Origin: CBDBCK01 sp965203345
GTDB taxonomy: Bacteria > Chloroflexota > Dehalococcoidia > Lucifugimonadales > Lucifugimonadaceae
Direction: 5' to 3'
Assembly: GCA_965203345.1 (NCBI GenBank)
Contig: CBDBCK010000028.1
Span: 744,001 to 808,000, forward strand
Length of the DNA stretch: 64,000 bases
The translations under genes were made by a program, and so were the position numbers. Of this stretch, positions 25,394 to 34,494 are shown piece after piece. Position 1 is the stretch's first letter. Each line of letters opens with the position of its first letter. The notes under the pieces were generated by a model that made no database searches, was not told the origin of the DNA, and was given only the letters and a program-made list of their open reading frames with translations.

Positions 25394-26323
25394 TTACCTC
25401 TCTGCAATCATTGCTGAAGGAGAGAAGCTATTTTTGTTTCGGTAATCCTCAATAAGCCTTTCAAGTCCCTCTCGCAGACTGACACGTGGGGTCCAGCCTA
25501 ACAATTTGTGGGCACGTTCCGGATTGCCGTAAAAGTAGTCAATGTCAAAAGAGCGTGGAGGGCTTTGTATTACAGAGGAATTCCCATCCGCAAGCTGGAT
25601 TATCGTAGTCGCGAGTTCGGTAAGGGATTGCGGAATTCCAGTGACCAAATGCAACGGCGGCAGGATCTGCTCACTACTTGCTATTAGGTCTATGAGATTG
25701 ACAATACCACGTATTGTGTCTTCAATATGCGTGAAGTCGAAGGTGTGTTTGACGCCTTCAACTTGAAGATTGTCTCCAGACAATGCCGCCTTGATAAACG
25801 CTGGAATGACACGATCATGGTGATCGTTTATATTGCCGTAGACATTAGAGAACCGGATAATACCCGCGCGCAACCCACGGGCCTGAGCTTTCTGCACAAT
25901 GTACTCGCCTTTAACCTTTGAGTGTCCATAGACGTTGATAGGTCGTAAAGGAGCATCCTCCGTGACCGGTAATATCTCTGGCTGTCCATACACCTCACGA
26001 CTGCTGCCGAATATTAACCAAGGCGGCTTCTCTTTTCGTTCTATTGCCTCTAAGACGTTGGTTAGCCCGCCAACATTGACGTCCCAGCATTTGCTCGGGT
26101 TGCTCTGACCCCATACGACACGGGATACTGCTGCAAGATGCACCACGCCACTGCAACGAGAGACGGCTTTTGCAACTTGCTCCGGATTACGCACGTCACC
26201 TTTTTCACTGTTTACGCCAAGGGGGTCCAGTCCAACAACGTCTGTTCCACGCTCCTCAAGGGCCCCACGAAGTGCTCTTCCTATCAGCCCCGACGAACCC
26301 GTTATCAAGATTCGGTCGTTCAT
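25394..26323 (-). CDS. NAD-dependent epimerase/dehydratase (extended SDR, sugar nucleotide)
   Basis: 309 residues with the Rossmann motif ITGSSGLIGRAL at the N-terminus, the VHLAA strand, the catalytic Ser region LIFGSSREVYG and Y-x3-K as VYGHSKVKGEY. The family converts nucleotide sugars such as UDP-glucose to UDP-galactose, or starts deoxysugar formation. The exact substrate cannot be read. It is the first gene of the minus-strand cluster (epimerase, GT4, radical SAM, O-methyltransferase), probably supplying the sugar donor for the GT4. Confidence 0.9.
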   Translation of the reverse strand: MNDRILITGSSGLIGRALRGALEERGTDVVGLDPLGVNSEKGDVRNPEQVAKAVSRCSGVVHLAAVSRVVWGQSNPSKCWDVNVGGLTNVLEAIERKEKPPWLIFGSSREVYGQPEILPVTEDAPLRPINVYGHSKVKGEYIVQKAQARGLRAGIIRFSNVYGNINDHHDRVIPAFIKAALSGDNLQVEGVKHTFDFTHIEDTIRGIVNLIDLIASSEQILPPLHLVTGIPQSLTELATTIIQLADGNSSVIQSPPRSFDIDYFYGNPERAHKLLGWTPRVSLREGLERLIEDYRNKNSFSPSAMIAER

Positions 26324-26664
26324 TCTTGTTCAATCATTCTGATGACTTATTACTATATATAGTAAAGGTAAAAGGAGAAACAGTGCAAGCAATTTTTGGA
26401 ACTATCAAAATGAGGTCCGGATACATTCATAAGTTCATAGAGGCTAATTTAGTCAACGATTGAGGTTCAGTTGGTGAGACACCGCAAGTATAGAAGGGGA
26501 AGTCGGAGTGTTTCCGATTCAATACTCTATAAAGATTAATACCGATGTGAATACTTTATACCTGTAAGAGATGTATGAAAACGAAGGCGCTCATATGAAC
26601 ACTCATAAGAACGTCCCACACTATAAAAGTGGGGTCAGATGGTGACACAAGATAACTAAATAGT
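26324..26664. other. Intergenic region between the epimerase and fhs; one doubtful small ORF
   Basis: 341 bases with no clear gene. A perfect 16-base palindrome TTACTATATATAGTAA lies at 26350-26365. AAAGGAGA (26371-26378) precedes a GTG at 26383 that opens a 26-codon frame to the TGA at 26461-26463; nothing else supports translation. No Shine-Dalgarno is obvious before fhs. Confidence 0.4.
26350..26365. promoter_or_regulatory. Perfect AT-rich palindrome, possible operator
   Basis: TTACTATATATAGTAA reads the same on both strands and is placed between the divergent epimerase and fhs genes, 27 bases before the epimerase start. It could be a dimeric regulator site or a chance AT-rich palindrome. 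Confidence 0.25.
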
Positions 26665-28305
26665 ATGCTTACACAACTCAAACCGATAGAAGAAATAATT
26701 GAAATGATGGGCTTACCCGTCTCTGCTATTGAGCTTCATGGGAAAAGCATTGCCAAAGTGCCTCTTGAAGCTTTCCCCACTCGTCGCGATAAAGGAAAAA
26801 TACTCGTTGTTACGGCTATAACCCCTACGCCCGGTGGAGAAGGGAAATCTACTACTGCCGTAGGTCTTGTACAAGGGCTTTGTAAAATAGGGAAGAGAGC
26901 TTGCTTGACTATTCGTCAACCGTCCTTGGGTCCTGTATTCGGGCATAAGGGTGGTGGCACAGGTGGAGGACGTGCGACTGTAGAACCTTCGTCTGACGTC
27001 AACCTGCACTTTACGGGTGACTTCCACGCTGTAGAGTCGGCTCACAATTTACTAGCCGCCATGACTGATAACGCAGTCTATAGGAGACTGTTGCCAAACT
27101 TTGATTCGCAAGGCATATTGTGGCGGCGTGTAACGGACGCGGAGGACAGGGCACTTCGTACAGTAGTTTCGGGGATCGGAGGGGCAAACGTTAACGGTCC
27201 TATGCGGGAAGCGGGATTCGACATATCTGCTGCGTCGGAAGTTATGGCAGCGGTGGCGCTTGCTAAGGGACGTATTGACCTTCGAGAAAGACTCTCTCAA
27301 ATAGTGGTAGGACGGACGCGGTTAAGCGAGGCAGTTACCGCCGCAGACCTCAATTCTGTAGGTTCAATGATGGTCCTATTAAAGGACGCCATAAAGCCGA
27401 ACATCGTCCAGACGCAGGAAGGACAACCTGCTGTAGTCCACATGGGTCCGTTTGGAAACATAGCACACGGTTGTTCATCCATACTGGCTGACTTGCTCGC
27501 CGAACGATGCGCCGATTACGTGGTAACTGAAGCCGGCTTCGGTGCAGATTTAGGCTTTGAGAAGTTTATGGATATCAAGGTACGTCAAGGTGCTCCCGAA
27601 CCCTCCGCGGCGATAATAGTGGCAACGGTGAAAGGCCTCAAGTGGCACGGCGGTGCTCAAGCTCACGACCTTACAAGCCCCAATGAAGCTTTAGTGCGTA
27701 AAGGAGGAGCTAACCTTCGGCACGCTATTCATATAGTGCGTATGTTTGGACTGCCAGCAGTCGTTGGTATAAATCGCTTCCCATCGGATACATCAGAAGA
27801 GGTCCAGGCAGTGAGGGAGGAAGCAAAACGATCTGGTGCCTTTAGTTGCGTGGAGGCGAATGGTTTTACACAAGGGGGAGATGGTATGACAGATCTGGCA
27901 GCAGCAGCGGTTGAAGCGACAGAGGCGAGAGCGAAAGTCAGGTTGTTGTACGAAGACGAAATGACTACTGAACAGAAGGTAGAACTTCTGGCGAAGCGGA
28001 TTTACCTGGCAGGGAAGGTGGAATGGAGTCCGCGGGCACGTAGAGCTGCGCTCAAACTTGATGGCGAGAAACGCAAATTCCCGATATGCATGGCTAAAAC
28101 ACACCTGTCAATATCTGCAAACTCCCGTCTGCGAGGTGCTCCCGAAGGCCACACCTTGAGAATAAGAGATCTGAGGTTGCTGGCCGGCGCAAGACAGATT
28201 GTCGCCCTTGCAGGTAATATCCTGACTTTGCCTGGACTTCCCTCCAAACCAAACGCATGGGATATAGACCTAGACGACCAAACTGGAGACGTGATAGGTA
28301 TATAG
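26665..28305 (+). CDS. fhs: Formate--tetrahydrofolate ligase
   Basis: 546 residues, close to the usual 555-560. It makes 10-formyl-tetrahydrofolate from formate, THF and ATP in one-carbon metabolism. Diagnostic motifs: the P-loop TPTPGGEGKSTT at about 53-64, RQPSLGPVFGHKGG, and the later FGADLGFEKF and SGAFSCVEANGF-like stretch. It is flanked by unrelated genes: divergent from the epimerase and followed by the decayed hsdR on the opposite strand. In anaerobic relatives this enzyme feeds the Wood-Ljungdahl methyl branch, but no other gene of that pathway is here. Confidence 0.96.
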   Translation: MLTQLKPIEEIIEMMGLPVSAIELHGKSIAKVPLEAFPTRRDKGKILVVTAITPTPGGEGKSTTAVGLVQGLCKIGKRACLTIRQPSLGPVFGHKGGGTGGGRATVEPSSDVNLHFTGDFHAVESAHNLLAAMTDNAVYRRLLPNFDSQGILWRRVTDAEDRALRTVVSGIGGANVNGPMREAGFDISAASEVMAAVALAKGRIDLRERLSQIVVGRTRLSEAVTAADLNSVGSMMVLLKDAIKPNIVQTQEGQPAVVHMGPFGNIAHGCSSILADLLAERCADYVVTEAGFGADLGFEKFMDIKVRQGAPEPSAAIIVATVKGLKWHGGAQAHDLTSPNEALVRKGGANLRHAIHIVRMFGLPAVVGINRFPSDTSEEVQAVREEAKRSGAFSCVEANGFTQGGDGMTDLAAAAVEATEARAKVRLLYEDEMTTEQKVELLAKRIYLAGKVEWSPRARRAALKLDGEKRKFPICMAKTHLSISANSRLRGAPEGHTLRIRDLRLLAGARQIVALAGNILTLPGLPSKPNAWDIDLDDQTGDVIGI

Positions 28306-28330
28306 CGTACACGTTTTAAGTAGGCTCCTT

Positions 28331-29310
28331 TTACCCTTCCGCCATCATGACACCGCAGAGCCTTGTCGTGTTCAACGCCATACCTTTCACTTGCTCCGGG
28401 GTATAGGCCTGGTGGCCATCAATCTCGGCTTTCAAGTCGTGTAATCTATCTGGACAGGTCTCCTTCACCAAGATTTTCGTGCGGTAATAGTCAGCAAGTG
28501 CGTCTCCCTGAAGGTGTCGGTGTGGGTCATAAATCAAGCACCCACACATCCCTTTCCGGGGTTCGCCTGGTTGAGGTGAGACAGTATCTACACCAACTTG
28601 ATTGCGGAGAGGGTCTTGTCTACACACATCGTGTGCAGCAACGGTTCGTCTTAACCGGTCTGAAACTTGTCGGCGTAGATCAGGAAACATATGGATCTTA
28701 CTGAATCCGGTCAACAATCTTATTTGGAGGTGAATGATTGAGAGAGAACTCGGTGATATTTATCTCGTCGTACTTGTGCTCACCAGAGAATGCAACGTTT
28801 GCCAGATACCGGCTCTTGTGCTCTTTCAGGTATGCGTTGATAGCATGGAAGTATTTATTGCTCGATCAATGCCGTCTGTCACGACCATAACCCGCATTTG
28901 TCCGCCGATTTTGAGCTGGGCCATTACCTGTTCATGGAAATGAACCGCCATGATTTCGGCCTTGAGCAGAATGGCATATTCGTGACCCTCAACGTAGCGT
29001 CGTAACTTATTTCTCGTCCACTTATTGTCAAATTTGGGATTCGCCTCTATGGTCTTGGTCAACCTGTAATAACTATTGACCGGCGTATAGTAAAGCCAGC
29101 ACGTTGAGGATAATCGCTCTCTGAACGGCCTGTTTCACCTTGTAGCCGTAGAAGGGCAAAATTTTGGTTATTCCGTCCGCCTTCAAGTTCCACTCGCCGA
29201 ACATCTCCCGCGTCTTGGATTTTGGCGTGGCGGTGAAGGCAAAATAACTGGTGTTTTCCTTGTGCTTAGTAGCAGATCTTCTGTCAGATAATATGAAAAT
29301 ATACCTGTTC
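28331..29310 (-). pseudogene. Decayed 3' portion of a type I restriction HsdR-like gene
   Basis: Read from 29310 downward, pieces of an HsdR-type helicase/translocase appear in order but in changing frames. They are FAFTATPKSKTREMFGE, then KQAVQRAIILNVL, a shift near 29085, KAEIMAVHFHEQVMAQ with MRVMVVTDG, a shift near 28875, ANVAFSGEHKYDEINITEF, a stop near 28700, and YYRTKILV followed by ETCPDRLHDLKAEIDG and YTPEQVKGM. The N-terminal nuclease and Walker A parts are missing. Several frameshifts and stops make it a pseudogene. It abuts the stop of the orphan methyltransferase gene, so the locus once held a restriction system. Confidence 0.8.
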
Positions 29311-30118
29311 ATGCTTTATTGAAAATAAGTATGTATTCGTGTTTGAAAACGTAAAAGCCTCCAGCAAGTGCACGGTAACGCCATAGATTTTCTTGGCTCA
29401 GTTTAGCACGATTATTCACCATATTTTTTACCAATATACTTTTTAAAGTTAAATTATCCCCTTGCTTCAATGTTTCTTGCATCAAAGTAAAACCAAGTGG
29501 CACCCATTCACTGTTAGTGTACTTATCTCCTATAACTATAGCTAAGCATCTGTTTTTCTCTAGTAAACTAGAAAAATTTTCTATTACACTCCCGAATTTT
29601 GAAGCAAAATCTTCAACTGTAGGACTATTGCATAAATCCTCTTCTCGATTGCTAAACTTAATAATGTCATGATACGGCGGATGTAAAATAATCAATTGAG
29701 CTTTATCCACCTCAATCTTTCCTAAGGAACTCAGCACTTTTGTCTTTGCCAATTCAGTTGTACTATCAGCGACAATGACGTCTGTAAAAACTTTGTCTGT
29801 TTTAGTAATTTCACGATTAATATTATACTTCGCAATTTGCGCTACTTTCGGTATTAACTCAACACCGATTCCATGTCTTCCTAGTCGCTTCGATTCAATA
29901 AGCGTTGTTCCATGTCCTAAGAACAGATCCAAGACCACGTCTCCTTTCTTGGTGAATCTTCTCATTAACTGGTTTGGAATCTGTGGGATAAAGTTGCCGT
30001 GGTAAGCATTGTTATGAACCCCGGACTTATCACGATCTCCAAGTATCCATAAACTGTCAGTCAGAATGTCACCATAGCTCTTCCATTCCCTTAAATTTAG
30101 GTCGTTAATTCTTGTCAT
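29309..30118 (-). CDS. DNA methyltransferase (N6_N4_Mtase type), orphan
   Basis: 269 residues. SAM-binding motif I is VVLDLFLGHGTTLIE (about 61-75). Motif IV reads HPPY at 146-149 (LIILHPPYHDIIKF), where D/N/S-PP-Y/W is normal, so the catalytic pocket has an unusual first residue. It methylates amino groups of adenine or cytosine in DNA, probably the latter by resemblance to N4 enzymes with this motif order. AT-rich, so likely acquired. Its stop overlaps an ATG of the hsdR remnant; the methyltransferase frame itself is intact, so it may survive as a solitary modification enzyme. Proper hsdM and hsdS genes are absent. Confidence 0.82.
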   Translation of the reverse strand: MTRINDLNLREWKSYGDILTDSLWILGDRDKSGVHNNAYHGNFIPQIPNQLMRRFTKKGDVVLDLFLGHGTTLIESKRLGRHGIGVELIPKVAQIAKYNINREITKTDKVFTDVIVADSTTELAKTKVLSSLGKIEVDKAQLIILHPPYHDIIKFSNREEDLCNSPTVEDFASKFGSVIENFSSLLEKNRCLAIVIGDKYTNSEWVPLGFTLMQETLKQGDNLTLKSILVKNMVNNRAKLSQENLWRYRALAGGFYVFKHEYILIFNKA

Positions 30119-30292
30119 TAGCGTTGGTATTCCTGCTCACCTCAGTACCTTAAAGTGCAGGATTGTAGTAGTTATTATGAACTGCTTTGCTTTCGATAAA
30201 ATCGACATACAGACGTACAAAGGATATGTCACCCGTATTACTTGGGGATAGAGCAATCTTTCTAATCATTCAAACCTATCTGCCGTTCTCCC

Positions 30293-31372
30293 TCATATTA
30301 CGACCTCCGCGCCGACCTCACGTGCGCATTTCACTATCTCTTCGTGCTGTGTCTTGTGAAGCGGTATCCCCTTGGCGCGGCGCTCCCTTTCGGAAGCGTA
30401 TTCAGGGTCTCCTGGCACCATAACGCCATCTGTTCCTGGTTCAGAGGGGGAAGATCTGAGCATTTTCATCATATCCTGCATCATGGCTTCAAATTCGCTG
30501 AGCGGACGGAAGCTCTCCACATTCAGCGCTATGGCACAGCTCATGTTTTGTCCGCTTGACAGTATTGCGCTGAAGCCTCCCCCTGACAGCACTCCGGTCA
30601 GCACGTCTACCATTAAGCCCAACCCGTACCCTTTGTGTGCTCCTTGATCGCGAGTTCCACCTAGTGGGTTTTGCGCCCAAGCATTACTTCTCTCTATCGG
30701 TGGCTCAGTTACTGGGTCTCCTTCCGAATCAACGGCCCAACCGATGGGCAGCGGTACTCCCAAGCGTCGTGCAAGAGCTATCTTACCGCTAGCAGTTACA
30801 GTAGTGGCCATATCAAGAAGGAACGGCTGTTCATCTCCAACTGGCGCCGCAAAGGCTATAGGGTTCGTTCCCACCATAGCGCGCGTCCCGAAAACAGGAC
30901 GCATAGCCGGCGAAGCGTTGGTAGCCACTATTCCTATCATCCCTTCGCGCGCCGCCGCAAGAGGGTAGTAGCCAACCATGCCTATATGGTGCCCGTCCTT
31001 CATCACTACCATTCCCATTCCATGTTGTTTCGCCTTTTCAATAGCCATCTCCATAGCCACCTCCATCCCCACAAAGCCGAGACCACCCCCAGCTGACATG
31101 ACGGCCGTTGTATCGGTTTCAGACGTCGTCTCTATCTTTTGTGGTATGGAGTAAACCCCTTCCCTTATCAGCTTTGCGTATCGTACTATATTTCCTACGC
31201 CGTGCGTGTCTACCGCAAACAAGCTAGCTTTCGTCAAGGCGTCCGCTGTGGTCTTGGCGTGTCTTTCCGGGACGCTGTAGGCCTGTAATATGTTGTATAT
31301 TTGTTGATGAACAGCCTCATGAGGCGTTCGCACGGCATCTTTTTCAGGGATGTGCAGAAACTCCAAGTTCAT
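30293..31372 (-). CDS. Malate/L-lactate dehydrogenase family (Ldh_2) oxidoreductase
   Basis: 359 residues of the NAD(P)-dependent family that includes YlbC/AllD, ureidoglycolate and 2,3-diketo-gulonate dehydrogenases, unrelated to classic LDH. Family motifs: ASLFAVDTHGVGNIVRY (the catalytic His region), MKDGHHIGMVGYY, GTNPIAFAAP and DQGAHKGYGLGLMVDVLTG. It reduces 2-oxo acids or oxidises 2-hydroxy acids; the natural substrate is not evident. It stands alone, with a roughly 170-base gap on its downstream side and pstS divergent upstream. Confidence 0.92.
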   Translation of the reverse strand: MNLEFLHIPEKDAVRTPHEAVHQQIYNILQAYSVPERHAKTTADALTKASLFAVDTHGVGNIVRYAKLIREGVYSIPQKIETTSETDTTAVMSAGGGLGFVGMEVAMEMAIEKAKQHGMGMVVMKDGHHIGMVGYYPLAAAREGMIGIVATNASPAMRPVFGTRAMVGTNPIAFAAPVGDEQPFLLDMATTVTASGKIALARRLGVPLPIGWAVDSEGDPVTEPPIERSNAWAQNPLGGTRDQGAHKGYGLGLMVDVLTGVLSGGGFSAILSSGQNMSCAIALNVESFRPLSEFEAMMQDMMKMLRSSPSEPGTDGVMVPGDPEYASERERRAKGIPLHKTQHEEIVKCAREVGAEVVI

Positions 31373-31589
31373 TTGTTGCTCCTCATTGTTGAAGATGATT
31401 TGCTACCTTCGTTTTATTATCTCATGTCGTGAAGCCTTGTCTTCCGCGGGAATGTCTACATAAGGCTGTCGTATCTGCCCTTAAACACGGACTGTGCTTG
31501 AAAAAGGTTTGCATGTTGACCTAGCCGTGTATAGACTCTGTTTTGGAAGGTTTGACAATCCTGAAAAGGAAAAAGAAGGAGTAATATTA

Positions 31590-32570
31590 ATGAGTGCTTG
31601 GACTCTTTTATTAAGATTTCACGGCATAGGTAAGGTTTTTGGGCTGTCCGTCTTTGGATTTCCAGCAGTTGCAGTGCTCTTGATCTCGGCGTGCGGAGAC
31701 AGTAGCAGCGGTACTTCTGTTGGCTTGGAGGGCGCAATAGAGATCGACGGTTCTTCTACGGTTTACCCAGTATCGGTAGCCGCGGCGGAAATTTTTAGGG
31801 AAACGCACCCCCGAGTTCAAATCCCTGTGGGTATCTCTGGTACAGGAGGAGGTTTTCAACGATTCGTAAAAGGGGAGACTGAAATATCAAACGCCTCACG
31901 TCTTATAAGAGATTCGGAAAGGGAAGAAGCGCTTGCCAACGGCATCGGTTTCTTAGAGTTGCAAGTTGCCGTTGATGGGCTCTCTGTAGTTGTGAGTAAG
32001 GACAATGACTTCGTGTCTTGTTTGACCGTGGATGAGCTGAAACTCATATGGGAACCGGGAAGCACGTTTAAATTATGGAGTGACGTACGTCCTGAATTTC
32101 CTGATCAAGAGATCAGACTGTTCGGCCCAGACAGTGACTCCGGCACGTTTGACTACTTTACCGAGGTTATAGTAGGTGAAGAGGATGCTAGCCGCCCAGA
32201 TTTCACGGCGAGCGCGGATGATAACGTGCTGGTCGTAGGCGTTCAGAGCTCAAAATACGCTCTAGGGTATTTTGGTTATGCCTACTACTTGGAGAATGAA
32301 GACAATTTGAAAGTGCTGGGCGTAGACAATGGAGACGGCTGCATAACTCCTGAAGAAGATACTATCAACGACGGCTCATATGCCCCACTCTCTCGACCTC
32401 TGTTCATATACGTAAGCAAACCCGCCCTTCAGAGGGAAGAGGTGAAAACGTTCGTAGACTTCTATCTGGAGAACGGTGCGGAATTGGCTTCTCAGGGTGG
32501 TTACGTTGGACTGAATGATTCCGATTACCAAAGGTCTCTGGACGCTGTTTTAGAGGCTAGCCTCGGATAG
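31590..32570 (+). CDS. pstS: Phosphate ABC transporter substrate-binding lipoprotein PstS
   Basis: 327 residues from the ATG at 31590, chosen because AAGGAG lies at 31576-31581 and the signal peptide then has normal length; the frame is open to 31494. The lipobox is LLISAC followed by GD. Phosphate-binding loops are visible: IDGSSTVYPVS, GISGTGGGFQRF and DSDSGTFDYF. It captures phosphate outside the membrane and hands it to PstC/PstA, whose genes follow directly. It is probably induced by phosphate limitation, but no Pho-box was identified. Confidence 0.94.
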   Translation: MSAWTLLLRFHGIGKVFGLSVFGFPAVAVLLISACGDSSSGTSVGLEGAIEIDGSSTVYPVSVAAAEIFRETHPRVQIPVGISGTGGGFQRFVKGETEISNASRLIRDSEREEALANGIGFLELQVAVDGLSVVVSKDNDFVSCLTVDELKLIWEPGSTFKLWSDVRPEFPDQEIRLFGPDSDSGTFDYFTEVIVGEEDASRPDFTASADDNVLVVGVQSSKYALGYFGYAYYLENEDNLKVLGVDNGDGCITPEEDTINDGSYAPLSRPLFIYVSKPALQREEVKTFVDFYLENGAELASQGGYVGLNDSDYQRSLDAVLEASLG

Positions 32571-32578
32571 ATTCGCAT

Positions 32579-33556
32579 GTGCAAGATTGGATACAAGGCT
32601 ATGACGAAGTTAAATCTGATGTGCTAGACTCTCCAAACGACCGTGAGAACCGTGTGAAGAGTCATATATCCCGAAAGATGTTAGAGCAGCGGATAGCCGT
32701 CTGGTCTATGCGTTTGGTCACAGGGATATCAGTTCTCACTACTATCGGGATAGTGGTAATACTTGTCCAGCAGAGTATAGGTTTCTTTGCTGATGTCTCG
32801 GTATTTGAGTTTCTCGGAGGCATTCAATGGACGCCCTTGCTTTCGCCGCAGAGCTTCGGGGTTCTTCCTTTAGTTACGGGCACTTTGCTTGTGGCTTCTA
32901 TAGCGGGCGGAGTCTCTCTGATCCTGGGTCTTGGCTCTGCTATATTCCTCTCGGAGTACGCGTCCAGCAGCGTCAGGAAGACGCTGAAACCTATCCTGGA
33001 GATTCTGGCGGGCGTGCCCACGGTAGTGTACGGTTATTTTGCTCTGCTGTTTGTAACCCCTATTCTTAGGACGATTATTGGCGAGGAAAATATCATAATA
33101 TTCAACGCGCTTAGCGCAGGTCTCGTGATGGGGATTATGATAATGCCTATGGTGTCCACTTTCTCAGAAGATGCCATGTACGCCGTGCCTAAATCTTTGA
33201 GGGACGCGTCTTACGCCCTAGGAGCAACGCGTTTAGAAACTGCGTTAAAAGTGGTTACACCGGCAGCGGCTTCGGGTGTAATGGCGTCCTTCATACTCGG
33301 TATATCGCGCGCCATAGGTGAGACTATGATAGTAGCGATAGCTGCGGGACTGACTCCGAAGCTCACTTTCAACCCTCTGGAGAGTATCCAAGCTATGACT
33401 GCTTATATAGTTCAAGTCAGCGGGGGTGAGACGCCGCAAGGATCGTTGGAATATAAAACTATATTCGCCGTCGGGTTGCTCCTATTTGTAATGACGCTCT
33501 TTATGAATATGCTAGGCAGGTGGATAATCACTCGGTACAGGCAGCAGTACGAATGA
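32579..33556 (+). CDS. pstC: Phosphate ABC transporter permease PstC
   Basis: 325 residues, GTG start at 32579, eight bases after pstS. About 35 polar N-terminal residues come before the first helix. Six membrane segments and a permease loop (VPKSLRDASYALGATRLET, then SRAIGETMIVAIAAG) are typical of PstC. It forms the phosphate channel with PstA. The pstA ATG overlaps its stop (ATGA). Confidence 0.94.
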   Translation: MQDWIQGYDEVKSDVLDSPNDRENRVKSHISRKMLEQRIAVWSMRLVTGISVLTTIGIVVILVQQSIGFFADVSVFEFLGGIQWTPLLSPQSFGVLPLVTGTLLVASIAGGVSLILGLGSAIFLSEYASSSVRKTLKPILEILAGVPTVVYGYFALLFVTPILRTIIGEENIIIFNALSAGLVMGIMIMPMVSTFSEDAMYAVPKSLRDASYALGATRLETALKVVTPAAASGVMASFILGISRAIGETMIVAIAAGLTPKLTFNPLESIQAMTAYIVQVSGGETPQGSLEYKTIFAVGLLLFVMTLFMNMLGRWIITRYRQQYE

Positions 33557-34455
33557 AGACTACACAAACCAGTCCTTTACCTTCTCTTTATAGACGCCGA
33601 TTGATGCGCCGTAAGTTAATGGATAGATTCTTTTCTATTCTATTCTTGTGCGCCGTTCTTATAGCTTTTATTGCTTTAGGCGCCTTGCTTTGGGACGTGT
33701 TATCGGATGGTGTGCGAGTTATTTTTAGATCTAGCTTCTTTACCAACTACGCTTCGCAACTCAGACCGAACCAGGCCGGCATACTTGCACCTGTTGTGGG
33801 CAGCGCGTTGATAGTGGCTATGACGGCGGCGATGAGTCTGCCTATAGGTGTCGGAACGGCCGTCTACCTGGAAGAGTTCGCTAACCGAAACAAGATAGCT
33901 GGTCTTATTCAGCTGAATATCTCAAACCTTGCGGGCGTCCCTTCAGTTGTATACGGCTTGTTAGGGTTGGCACTCTTCGTGCAGTTCGTATTTTCGGGAT
34001 CTCGCAACCTTATATCGGGCGCGCTGACGCTAACGTTGCTCATTCTGCCTATAGTGATAATCGCTTCCCAAGAGGCCATCAGAGCCGTCCCTTCAAGTAG
34101 GCGGGACGCAGCGTTTGCCATGGGTGCTACTCGGTGGCAAGTAGTACGACACATCGTATTGCCGGAAGCCACCCCCGGTATAATGAGCGGGGTAATACTG
34201 GCACTTTCTAGAGCTATAGGCGAATCCGCACCCATACTTATCATCTCATCATTGGTCTTTATAACCTTTGTACCTACAGGCTTAGATGATAGGTTCACCG
34301 TTCTGCCTTTGCAGATATATAACTGGATATCCCAGCCCAAAAAGGAATTCCATGAGCTCGCTGCAGGAGCCATAATTGTGCTCCTAGCTATGCTTCTGAT
34401 TATGAACTCCTTGGCTATATGGATACGTTCACGTACACAGAGACGATACGACTGA
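33553..34455 (+). CDS. pstA: Phosphate ABC transporter permease PstA
   Basis: 300 residues from the ATG at 33553, which overlaps the pstC stop (ATGA); the frame is open to 33520 but that start lies inside pstC. Motifs: GVGTAVYLEEFA, NLAGVPSVVYGLLGL, VPSSRRDAAFAMGATRW and SRAIGESAPILI, all typical of PstA. The expected next genes, the ATPase pstB and the regulator phoU, are missing: the following gene encodes an EVE-domain protein. PstB must be supplied from elsewhere in the genome. Confidence 0.94.
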   Translation: MKTTQTSPLPSLYRRRLMRRKLMDRFFSILFLCAVLIAFIALGALLWDVLSDGVRVIFRSSFFTNYASQLRPNQAGILAPVVGSALIVAMTAAMSLPIGVGTAVYLEEFANRNKIAGLIQLNISNLAGVPSVVYGLLGLALFVQFVFSGSRNLISGALTLTLLILPIVIIASQEAIRAVPSSRRDAAFAMGATRWQVVRHIVLPEATPGIMSGVILALSRAIGESAPILIISSLVFITFVPTGLDDRFTVLPLQIYNWISQPKKEFHELAAGAIIVLLAMLLIMNSLAIWIRSRTQRRYD

Positions 34456-34494
34456 TCAAGGCATGAAATACAAACCGATGAGTCCTGGTCGGAT

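Noticed and set aside
28363..28704. Plus-strand ORF of 113 codons downstream of fhs
   Set aside because: It is antisense to the hsdR remnant, has no ribosome site and no recognisable domain.
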